64,000 bases of DNA, taken from Tridacna crocea (taxonomy: Eukaryota > Mollusca > Bivalvia > Cardiida > Cardiidae). Each line of letters opens with the position of its first letter. The first letter of the stretch is position 1. The stretch covers positions 3,107,501-3,171,500 of the forward strand of contig OX031065.1 of NCBI GenBank assembly GCA_943736015.1, read 5' to 3'. The notes under the pieces were generated by a model. The model did not search any database. It was given only the letters and a program-made list of their open reading frames with translations, and was not told the origin of the DNA. This document shows, piece after piece, positions 11,771-21,650 of this stretch. Made by a program: the position numbers and the translations under genes.

Positions 11771-12131
11771 ATAATCTTCTTTTTATCGTGCTTTATCGTT
11801 CAATAAACCACAGTTGTGAGTTATGAGGCACAATAAGTAACCCACGAGGGCGATAGCCCGAGTGGTTTATTTATTGCGCCTCATAACTCACAACGTGGTT
11901 TATTGAACGATAAACCACGACAGAAATAAGATTATTTCTATTCTAACATGGCCAATTCTTAATGAAAGGAAAACAAGTTCAAAATTGGAGTAAAAACGCC
12001 GATGAAGATTATGTTCCACTGAATAACTAACTCAATGAATGACGTCACTCTACGTAGATTGTCGCAGATTTTATTACGCTTTCCTTGCACCGTGTTTATA
12101 GAGCCAAATTCACATGTCATGTTAGAATATG
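11771..12131. repeat. Fold-back repeat, copy 2
   Basis: Second copy of 10090-10443: the same palindromic arms (TTTATCGTTCAATAAACCAC against its complement) and the same right part, with ATGACGTCACTCTAC and CATGTCATGTTAGAAT. Confidence 0.8.
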
Positions 12132-12456
12132 AATTTTACTTCTTTTAACTATTCTAGAACATCGTATTAGATTTACTGGAATTGCATCTTTAAATTATGA
12201 GCCACTGATTCTCCTTTAAACGATGGAAAGAAAAAAGAAAGTTTCATAGATCTTATTTGTTTACAATACACTGCAGAAATGAGGACATACTTTTTTGTTT
12301 TGAATAAATATATTTGAAAATAAAAAAAGAAGAAAGAAAAGTGACTTGTACCTACTTTGACTTATCTCATAGCATCAAAGGTTGCTATACATTTCAGAAT
12401 AACCTGTAGAAGAAGAATGTGTCTGTTAGATGCATCAAAACAATTGCAAAAGGGGG

Positions 12457-12690
12457 TTAAACCCTTTACCACACAATGCCGACTTTTGACGTTCCTGCAA
12501 AAAAAGAAAAGCCTTTTGAAAACATTATGGGAAATGAAGAAAATGCTGGTAACCAGCATTTTCTCCTTCTCTGACAATGTTTTCTACTCTATAAAAGAAA
12601 AAATAAACAATTTGAGTCACACTGAAATTGTCGTCTGCCAGTGCTTTCAATTTGGACAAGGCTAAAATTTTGTCGTTTGGTAAAGGGTAA
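12457..12690 (+). repeat. TTAA palindromic MITE, first of a tandem pair
   Basis: It begins TTAAACCCTTTACCACACAA, has central GAAAATGCTGGTAACCAGC and ends GTCGTTTGGTAAAGGG. It is joined head-to-tail to the next copy, sharing one boundary. Confidence 0.9.
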
Positions 12691-12916
12691 AATCTTTACC
12701 ACACTATCACGAGTTTTAACGACCCTGAAGAAAAACCTTTAGAAAACATTGTGGGAAAAGGAGAAAATGCTGGTAACCAGCATTTTCTCCTTTTCCCACA
12801 AGTTTACCTATCCTTCCCAAAAGCAAATTTCAATGTTTCACCCAAATTTGTTTTGTCGTCTGCAAATGCTTTCAATTTGGACAAGGCTAAAATTTTGTCG
12901 TCTGGTAAAGGGTTAA
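12690..12916 (+). repeat. TTAA palindromic MITE, second of a tandem pair
   Basis: The central palindrome is nearly perfect and it ends GTCGTCTGGTAAAGGGTTAA. Tandem placement suggests insertion into, or recombination at, a sister element's TTAA end. Confidence 0.9.
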
Positions 12917-13357
12917 AGCATTTCCGTGGTTCAGGATGATATCAAGCAAGCCATTATATTTTTTATGGATCCATAAAATCAATTTGGTCAAACAACCGAC
13001 TAAATCCAGAGGTAGACTGGTCCATTAACATGCAAAAAATGACCAATAGAAAAACGTACCGACCCTGGTTAGCCTTCCCAAATTGCACAGGCTGACCTCT
13101 ACAGGTCGATACTTTTTGTAAATGCATGAAACCCACTTTTTCACATGGCACTGACAATAAGACAAAATGACCAGCGTTATGCATTATGAAACAGTATTCC
13201 AGCTCAACACAAGATACATATTCGCATTGCTCACAACTGTTGAAATGAGTATCCAACTAAGTCCACATCAGTTTTAGATTCTAATTCACTTTAAAAAACA
13301 GGAATCTTGCATGTCGACGTGCATTAATTAATCTTAAATATAATGAACAAATGCTGC
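12917..13357. other. Intergenic stretch, no gene seen
   Basis: Only a diverged copy of the AGCCTGCGC hairpin family is visible (about 13052-13140, GACCCTGGTTAGCC and CACAGGCTGACC). Confidence 0.6.
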
Positions 13358-14087
13358 CATTTCACGGGTGGTAAACGGGGCAACTAGCTCCAAAAAGAGT
13401 CAATAGTATTTTGTTGCCTTGTAACATACGGGTATTTGCGTGCTAGTTGCATAGATAAAAATTTGTCAACAAAGATAGGTGTCGGTTACTTTAATTTCTA
13501 TTTATTTCCTTAGCGGAGACCTTTTGAAAAATCCGGCAATGCAGTGCGATATAGAAATGACTAACCTTTATTCACCGCTAGCATATGTCATATACATGTA
13601 AGTGTGTAGAGCTTACATAAAATCTTGGCCAAACTTTCGAACATCGAGCGGTAGAACTGTAAATCGGAGTTATGAAACCACGGATTTCCTCATTGAACGT
13701 CCAATACATAGCCACTCCAATACCTGATGTACTTTCCCTATTAATTTCAAGCCCAGGGAATTACGAAATAACAAAAATTGAAAATTTTAGAAGTCGTGTA
13801 TGCAGAATATTAGCTGAATTTGTGTGCGGGCTAGTTGCCTAGCCCGGGGGGTAGTTGAATAGACATGGCGGTAGTTAACATATTTGTCCCAAATCAGCAC
13901 CGTACAGGGTTATCTAACGAGTAATTTTACTTATCTCGGATTCTGAACATATTTTGAAACACACGATTTATATATTCTTTTCATTCCAGAATGTTGAGCT
14001 TAGTAAAATTTGTAATATGCAAGTGCTTTTCACACTATCTAAAATTTGTCATTTGTAATTGGATGCCTATGCTATACTTGAAATAGG

Positions 14088-14290
14088 AATAGCGGCTAAC
14101 TCGTGACCTGAAAGGTGTCGAGGGTCGCAGGTTCGAGTCCCGGCCGCGCCGCTGGTCACGTGGGTATGTCCATGGAGAAGGCATTCAGGGTCCCAGCGTA
14201 GTACTGTTAATACCCAGGAAGCACACGAATTAGTGAACTTCGCCGTGATATAACTGAAAGATTCTTTGAAACGGTATGAAACCCCATTCA
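14088..14290 (+). mobile_element. tRNA-derived SINE
   Basis: The tRNA-like head has a B box (GGTTCGAGTCC). The body ends GTGATATAACTGAAAGATT...GGTATGAAACCCC, a 3' form common in molluscan SINEs. It interrupts the zinc-finger coding fragment on its right. Confidence 0.7.
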
Positions 14291-14631
14291 AATATGGTGG
14301 ACGAAGTTTTTTCCGCAGCTTTCACATGTTAATTTCTTGGCCCTGTGATACTGCCTCATGTGATCTGAAACTCTTTTTCTCATGGCTACTTGCTTTCCAC
14401 AGCAGTCGCATTCATATTTGCGAACACTCAAAATTTGCATAATCCACATGCCTTTTTAATATTGTTTTCGTGCTGGAATTTTTTGGCATATCTTAGATAC
14501 TGTCGATGATGGATCCTGGTGAGCATTTTTCGAGTGTTCTTTTAGTCTTGATTTGTCTGGGTAGCTCTTTGGACACTCTGAACATGTGTACCGTGAAGAA
14601 TTTGGATTTTTTGACATCTTTGCTAGTTCCT
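14291..14631 (-). pseudogene. C2H2 zinc-finger gene fragment inside a DNA transposon
   Basis: The minus-strand reading begins after a plausible acceptor (TTTTCAG, about 14632). It encodes finger YTCSECPKSYPDKSRLKEH-SKNAH, a linker, finger YECDCCGKQVAMRKRVSDH-MRQYH, and the first half of a third finger, LTCESCGKNF. One in-frame TAA lies between fingers 1 and 2, and the third finger is cut off at the SINE. Two complete C-x2-C...H-x4-H units are clear. It is either a captured host exon or a DNA-binding part of the element's own lost gene. No transposase domain is seen beside it. Confidence 0.7.
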
Positions 14632-15964
14632 GAAAAGATGTCAAATTTCACAAGTTAAAGTACTTTAGGGGATGTATCAGTTACATGCATGATCAGGATG
14701 CCACCCATCCCCTGCAGTTTTTCATTAGAACAACAGGCACTCGGTTTCCGATCTTTTAACAAATTGCCAATTCTTAGGACTGTATATAAAGTAGCCTACA
14801 CACGTTTTAGCAGCTGCTTTTTTTTAGTTTACACTGTCGTCATGTTTGGGCTGTGCCAATTTCTAATAAGTGTACCAAAGATGTCAGAAACCTTAATAGA
14901 AATTAACGCAGCCCAAACGAGGTGTCAGTATAAAATTCCGTTGCTAGAAAAAATGGCAGCTGCGGAACCTTGTGTATTTTGTTAATCTCAGTATTTGTGA
15001 GTTGTTCAAACATCGGGAAAACGAGTGTCCGTGTCTCGGACACGCCCACTTGAAAATATTTTATAAAGTATTATTTAGTCATCCGATGACCGAATGACAA
15101 TATATATAAATTTAAGCACTGGCAGACGACAAATATTTCTAAGCTCAACCTGAATAAAAAGCTGGCTCCTTGTCTATTCATCTACTCCCCGAGCTAGGCA
15201 ACTAGCCCGCACACAAATTCAGCTAATATTCTACATACACGACTTCTATAATTTTCATTTTTTGTTATTTCGTATTCCCTGGGCTTGAAATTAATAGGGA
15301 AGGTGCATTAGGTATTGTAGTGGCTATGTATTGGACGTTCAATGAGGAAATCCGTGGTTTCATAACTCCGATTTACAGTTTTACCGCTCGATGTTCGAAA
15401 GTTTGGCCAAGATTTTATCTAAGCGCTGCACACTTATATGACATATGCTAGCGGTGAATAAAGTTTAGTCATTTCTATATCGCACTGCATTGCTGGATTT
15501 TTCAAAAGGTCTCCGCTAAGGAAATAAATAGAAATTAAAGTATTCGACACCTACCTTTGTTGACAATTTTTCTATCTATGCAACTAGCACGCAAATACCC
15601 GTATGTTACGAGGCAACAAAATACTATTGACTCTTTTTGGAGCTAGTTGCCCCGTTTACCACCCGTGCATTTTGAAAAGATTGAATTAAAAAACATCCAA
15701 AACTATAAGATTTAAAAGCCGCGAGCACGGAAAGGATAAATGCATCATAAAGGGAAAGTTGCAACTTATTCAATGATACGAAAACTTTGCCCAAATCAAT
15801 TATTTCTTTTCTGTCTCCTACTAAGTGTATGGCATTTCTTTCTTAAAGTTTAACCTAGAATAACCAAATGCGCTAAGGTTAATAAAAAAGTGTGCTCGTG
15901 TTCTATGTGGAATTCATGTACTATAATTATACTATTAATATTATATATAATAATTTGTTTTCAA

Positions 15965-16860
15965 GAATGTTCACCAGCAACTTCCACGTAAAAGCAGTTT
16001 CCCTTTCGGGAGCCCCGTATGCATGACTAAACAACATCAAAAATGGCGGCATCGATCAAAACGAGCTGCCAACAAGACTTGTAAATATATTGAGCAACCT
16101 GCTATAACTGGTTTTTATTGTTGATTGTAATTATAGCAGACGGAATGGTTAAGTGTTGTCATTATAAAACAAATACAAGGGGTTTTATTACCACACAGTT
16201 CCTATTTTTGACGCCCATGAGAGAGAAGCCTTTTGAAAACACTGTGGGAAAAGGAGAAAATGCTGGTAACCAGCATTTTATCCTTTTCCCACAGTGTTTT
16301 CAACCCTTCCCAGAACAAATTTCAATTTTTCAGTCACCTTTATTTTGTCGTCTGCAAATGCTTTCAATTTGGACTAGTCCAAAATTTGGTTAAACCAATC
16401 ATCAGTCAAGAAAATTGAGAAGTGTAAAAACCTCATACGTCGTAACGTTGAAAGGATTTCCTAAGTCGATAAAGCCAACTAATGGTAGTTTACCATTGGC
16501 AATGAATCATTAAAATGCTTAGTCACTTACCTTGCAGTTGTTCAAATCCATGCTTAGATAAAAAAAAAAGACGTCGAATGTCTTTAAATAACAGTGACAT
16601 TGTCAAGTTCGTGCACCAAACTGCACGTTTAACCAAGTTTTCAATGGCGTCAGTTCTCACTTCTCAGTGACGTCAGTTTAAATTAACTTGAGGCACGCTC
16701 AATTCCTGAGACCGTAAAAAGCAAAATATGACTGATTACACGTTGCAGTAATAAATTCGTTGTACGGTCAGATAGAAAGGGACCTGGAAACTTGTTCACG
16801 ACATTTTTGAATCATGTAACCCCGAGCCGAATGCGAGGAGTCGACAATCTTCGCCAAAGC
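15965..16860. repeat. Dispersed repeat, interrupted by a MITE
   Basis: 15965-16110 and 16520-16850 match 24520-24665 and 24860-25210 in the same order (TTCCACGTAAAAGCAGTTTC; CACCAAACTGCACG; TGACGTCAGTTT). The TTAA MITE at 16185-16393 has inserted within this copy. Confidence 0.75.
16185..16393 (+). repeat. TTAA palindromic MITE
   Basis: It has central GAAAATGCTGGTAACCAGC and TTTGTCGTCTGCAAATGC, and ends AAATTTGGTTAA, lacking part of the right terminus. Confidence 0.85.
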
Positions 16861-17164
16861 TGTTAATAAGTTTATTAGTCCCCTTTACCTGAACGTACAC
16901 CTAATAAAGTACTTGGTGACAAGCAATCACGAAAAAGACGAGAACATTACTGACAAGAGACTTGGTTTTTCACGCCAGCACGTTAATCAGCAAAGTACAC
17001 TTGGCTAGATTTAAGTAAAAATGAAGGAACTAATGATAGTCACATCAATACATTTGAAAAAAAAAAAGAACCTATTAGTTGACTGGTGACAAGGGACTTG
17101 GAAACTTGCTCACGGCTGTGGTTTAGAGGTTAGGGACATAAGTGTTACACAGCCTTAGATGTTT

Positions 17165-17285
17165 TATTAGCGTATCAACATGTTTTCACTCCAGACTTCA
17201 ATTCGCAGTTAGTACGCAAAGTTAGTATCTTTGTTCTTGCAATGATACTTTGCGTACTAACTTCGAATTGATACGTTGATGCACT
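17165..17285. repeat. Inverted repeat
   Basis: TTCGCAGTTAGTACGCAAAG and GTATC pair with GATACTTTGCGTACTAACTT. The outer GTATCAAC/GTTGATGC parts also pair approximately. Confidence 0.7.
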
Positions 17286-17350
17286 GACCCCCGTGATATG
17301 ACCTAAACTGTTTTTCTCCCACATGTCTTGTTACGACATTTGATTATTTT

Positions 17351-18682
17351 TAGCACACCTGAGCACGAAGTGCTCATGATGAGCTTTTGTGATCGCCCAA
17401 TGTCCGGCGTCAGTCGTCCGTCGTCCACAATTTCTTTAAACATCTTCTTCTCCTAAACCACTGGGCCAATCTTGATAAAACCTGGCAGGGATGTTCCTTG
17501 GGTAAAGCTCTACCAAACGGTTGTTCAAGAAATTGAATTCAATTCATAATTCTGGTTGCCATGGCAACCAAAAGGAAAAAAAAATAGCAAAATCTTTGAA
17601 AATCTTCTTTTCTAAAACTAGAAGGCGTAGAGCTTTGATATTTTTTATGTAGCATCTCCTAGTGGACCTCTACCAAGATTGTTCATATGATGCCCCTTGG
17701 GTCAAAACTGGCCCCGCCCCGGGGGTCACAAGTTTGAAGCATGGGAACAAAGAAGGAAAACTTTAAAATCCTTCTTTTCTGAAACTAGAAGGTGCAGGGC
17801 TTTCATATTTGGTATGTAGGATCTCCTAGTGAACCAAGTTTATTCATATGATGCCCCAGGGGTCAAAACTGGCCCCGCCACATGGGTCACAGTTCAAAAC
17901 ATAGGAAAAAAGAAGGAAAACTTTAAAATTCTTGTTCTCTTAAACCGGTAGGCTTAGAGCTTTGATATTTTGTATGAAGCATCTCCTAGTAAACCTCTAC
18001 CAAGTTTGTTCATATGATGCCTCTGGGTTCCAAACTGGCCCCGCCCCGGAGTCACAAGTTTGAACATAGGAAAAAAAGGAAAACTTTAACATTCTTCTTC
18101 TTTGAAACCAGAAGGTGTTGAGCTTTGATATTTGGTATAAAGCATCTCCTAGTGGACCTCTGCCAAGTTTATTCATATGATGCCCCTTGGGTCATAATTG
18201 GCCCAGCCCCTGGGGTCATAAATTTAAACATGGGAACTAAAAAGGAAAAATTTAAAATTCTTTTTCTCTGAAACTAGAAGGTGTATAGCTTTGATATTTG
18301 ATATGTACCATCTACAAGTGAATCACTACCAAGTTTGCTCATAAGATGCCCCAGGGTCAAAATTGGCCCCACCCAAGGGGTCACAAATTCTAAACCTAGG
18401 AATAAAAAAGGAAAACTTTAAAACTCTTTGGAGAGCTATGATATTTGGTATGTCAAATTGACTTGAGACTTGGTGAACATGTTCGTTGTATTGCATGCCC
18501 TTTGCAACTATTATACCCCCTTGACAACTGCCGGTGGGATTGGCATATGTTGCGACAATTTGCAACTCTTGTTTCATTATCATTTGGCTTTGAACCTCAA
18601 TATTTGGTATTTATCTTCATTGTAGACCTTTACTGCTTAGTACTCAGGTGAACGATATAGGACCATCATGGTTCTCTTGTTT
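17351..18682 (-). mobile_element. Tandem-repeat element, Helentron-like non-autonomous (reverse orientation)
   Basis: The tail at the left is CACCTGAGCACGAAGTGCTC, then GATCGCCC and a CGTCCGTCGTCC minisatellite. The middle has about five diverged ~165-bp units (CTAGAAGGTGTAGAGC, GATATTTGGTATGTAGC, CTGGCCCCGCCCC). The head at the right reads GGACCATCATGGTTCTCTTG. The same head and tail bound the other arrays in the window. Family assignment rests on the architecture only. Confidence 0.7.
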
Positions 18683-19053
18683 AAGTGACTTATTAGATGT
18701 TAGATACATGTATGTATGTGTATGTACGAGATGCATGTGTATGCATAAGTATTCAATAAATCTATTTAATCTATCTATCTGTTAAAACGGCTTTAAACTC
18801 CAATACGAACAAACTTACAAGGATTATAGAAGACTGCATCAACTTTCTTGACTTTTCGACCTCAATGGCCAGTGTTCAAACCCACCTTTAATATTTATGA
18901 GTAAGGCAGACAATGAGTCCGAAATTCATGAATAATTAAGCTGAAAACCTGGCCTAAGGATGCACGTAATGTTTTCCTATCGGTTGTTGTGTATAATATA
19001 CTGGTCCAGTTTCATAAAGATTCGATTTATAATGGCATTGCTATAGGCCATGT

Positions 19054-19842
19054 ACGAGGTACGTTCAAAAAGTTCTCGGTCCCTTGTATTTGGGAATACC
19101 CAGGAATGAAAAGCTGGCTGTTGCTTTCAGTATACTTTTTTTCATCCTTTCTTCATCTTTTCTCTAGTTTACTTATACCTTTAAAATAAAGCTTTGTATC
19201 CAGGTCCATATTCACCAATCATTCTTAAGAACATTCTTAGTCTTATTCTTCAGAAATTTGTCAATGTGAAAGTAACAGAACTTCTGATCGGATAAACTAT
19301 TCGGTTTAGCCAATTAGAAGGTCTTTTACTTTCATAATTAGAAAATCTTGAAGAGTAAGACAAAACAATGTTCTTAAGAATGGTTGGTGGGTGAATACGG
19401 GCCCTGGTCTCCCAGGTATTCATTTACTGCATCTGCGACACCTTCATTTCTTCCAAGTTATCAACTACAAAGGTAAGTTTTCAGCTCTGGAAACAGATAA
19501 AAGTTATAAGGGGCTTAATCAGCAAAATACACGGAGAGATTTTGAGGACGGACTTTGATGCCGCATTCAGTCATTGCAGCCTTGGTAACCTGAGACACGT
19601 GAGCATCTGTTTTTTCCTTCAGAAGTAGAATACCTTTCGTCGATTTCGTCAATTTGACGCACTTTCTTCCTCTTTATTGCGACTTTCTAGTGTAATAACT
19701 AGCGCCAGAATCCTATGCTCTCAACCTATTACCTTCAGTTAAATCAAATTATAGACTGGGTGAGAATTTGTGTCAATGTATCTAGGTACGAGTAATTTGG
19801 GCCGGAAACTTTCTTATCGTACCTCGTAGAGCACATAAGATG
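19054..19842 (-). mobile_element. mariner-like remnant with ~30-bp inverted repeats
   Basis: The left end TACGAGGTACGTTCAAAAAG and the right end CTTTCTTATCGTACCTCGTA are inverted matches flanked by TA, as in Tc1/mariner elements. Minus-strand scraps such as GVADAVNEYLG and FSFLGIPKYKG resemble the C-terminal end of mariner transposases. No continuous transposase remains. A fold-back MITE (19203-19405) lies inside. Confidence 0.6.
19203..19405. repeat. Fold-back MITE, GGGCCCGTATTCACC type
   Basis: GTCCATATTCACCAATCATTC near the left end pairs with GAATACGGGCCCTGG near the right. Inner arms carry TCTTATTCTTCAGAA and GAAGAGTAAGACA. Related copies are at 27564-28133 and 41640-42135. Confidence 0.8.
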
Positions 19843-21650
19843 ATTGACAGATTACTATTTGGTTCGAAGGAACGAAATATATTACTGACAAAAAAAATTA
19901 CATAGTTTTTTAGTCATAACAAACATGAAAATACACAATTCAATGTCATCGTGCTGTGCTAAAGAGAAGGATAATAAGGAAATAGTTTACAGGTTGCCAA
20001 ATAATGGGAACATCCGTCGAAAATTTGAATAATAAAGAAAATAAGTTAATGAAATGAAAAAGAAAATGAAAATTGAAAAAGAAAATGTGAATTTGCTAAT
20101 TGTTTGTGTCGTACATGTAGTTATTGCCTGAAAGAACGTGCGTTCGAGCTCCTCCGATTTTATAATCTGTACAAATTTTTTTATTTATGATCTGTACAAA
20201 ATTTCTTATTTATAATCTGTACCAGCTGTCTGATTTATTATCTGAACAAACAGTCTGATGAAACTTCAAGAACATTTTTTGAGAAAATATGGCCTTTACA
20301 GTGCACACAAACAATCCCGAGATTTAACTATCCTGGGAAATAAAGCTTTTGAAAACTTTGTGGAAAAAGGAGAGAATCTAGTAACCACCATTGTCTCTTT
20401 TTTCTTCAAAATGTTGCCTCACCTATCAGTTACAAATTCAAGCCTTTCAGCCACATTTAACTTGTTGTCTGCAGATGCATTCAATTTCGACTAGTCTAAA
20501 TAGTTGTCTTTTGGTAAAGGGTTAAGCTTGTGACTTAATTTTTCATTCGAGCTCGATAATATTCGAACTTGTTTCTAATTTTATAGCAGTATAGGAATAT
20601 AACGTGACAACATGGCAGATACGTGTGCAAGAAGATGATTTTATTTGCATTTTGTTAAGGGTGGTTTTGTTTTCCTCTTCCTCTTCTCCTCTTCTTCTTC
20701 CTCTTTCTGCTTCTCCTTTTTCTCTAAAATCATTAAATCATTATCATCAATAACAGCAACTTCTTCTTCTATTACTATCATTAGTAAGAGAAAATCGGTG
20801 CATTAAGTTTTTCAATTTTGTCTCTTTGAAGCTTAACATAAAACTGGAAGAAAAAAAAATCTGTCAATTTCATTACTTTTCAACTTACAACCGAAAATGA
20901 AATAAAAAGAAATATAGAGAGAGACAGCGATGAAAACTGTACGGACATGAAAATAAAGTATACCACATCGAAGACAAAATAGTTTCAGTCAAGCCAACAG
21001 AAGCCAATACAGATGTTATAAAGCGGTTAAATTTAAATCACGCCATTCAAAGGTATGGAAGTGATTGTGACGATGATAATTTGTTATTGTACCGTTGGTC
21101 CGAGTGGTAGTCGCTGGCAGTAAAATGAATTTTAAAAGTACATCAAAACTTCACAGGTCGCTAATGTTTTGTTTTCTTTTGTACCTTTCAATTTTTGCCA
21201 GCGAATAATGCTTGGATAAACTGTGCAATAACAGAATGTTAACTTAACAATGATTCCAATACTTTCACGATTTTTGGTTCAAATTCAAATCCATTTGAAC
21301 ACCATAATTGTTTACTTTTGGCCACTTAGTCCCCTATCAAAGCTAAGAGTACAAAAAGCGCTCTTGTATGCAGCGCCACACGCATTAAGATCAGAAACGG
21401 CAAAGATCAAGGGCCAATTACTCTGGACCTGCAGTCTGATGTTGGATCTATACCGAGCTCTTCTTCAGTCGAGTCTGTAACATAAGGATCTATCTGAGTG
21501 TTAAAGTTTTTGAATAAAAAAAAAAATATAGAATTCTGAAAAAAAAAGGTCTTAATGTCCTGAAAGACGATATTGTACCAAGGATAAATGTAGAAAGGTT
21601 TTGAAAGAAGTTGGTGAAATGAAAAATAAATTTATTCATTGATGTAGAAA
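19843..21650. other. Intergenic region upstream of the FUT8-like gene
   Basis: No gene is seen. It holds a diverged TTAA MITE (about 20300-20525, ending TTTTGGTAAAGGGTTAA) and CT/TTC-rich tracts around 20670-20720. The FUT8-like promoter should lie near its right end, but no clear TATA box or initiator can be named. Confidence 0.6.
20300..20525 (+). repeat. Diverged TTAA palindromic MITE
   Basis: AAGCTTTTGAAAACTTTGTG, then TTGTTGTCTGCAGATGC and a right end GGTAAAGGGTTAA. The centre is strongly diverged. Confidence 0.7.

Larger units (their letters stand above)
13363..15667. mobile_element. 2.3-kb DNA transposon with ~500-bp inverted repeats and 5-bp target duplication
   Basis: The ends are CACGGGTGGTAAACGGGGC and its complement, flanked on both sides by CATTT (13358-13362 and 15668-15672). 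The long inverted repeats are 13363-13866 and 15168-15667, clearly homologous with scattered differences. The interior holds a SINE and a C2H2 zinc-finger fragment but no recognisable transposase, so it is non-autonomous. A 5-bp duplication with CAC...GTG ends is reported for Transib-type elements. That family assignment is an inference, because the rest of the terminus does not clearly match the CACWATG consensus. Confidence 0.8.
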
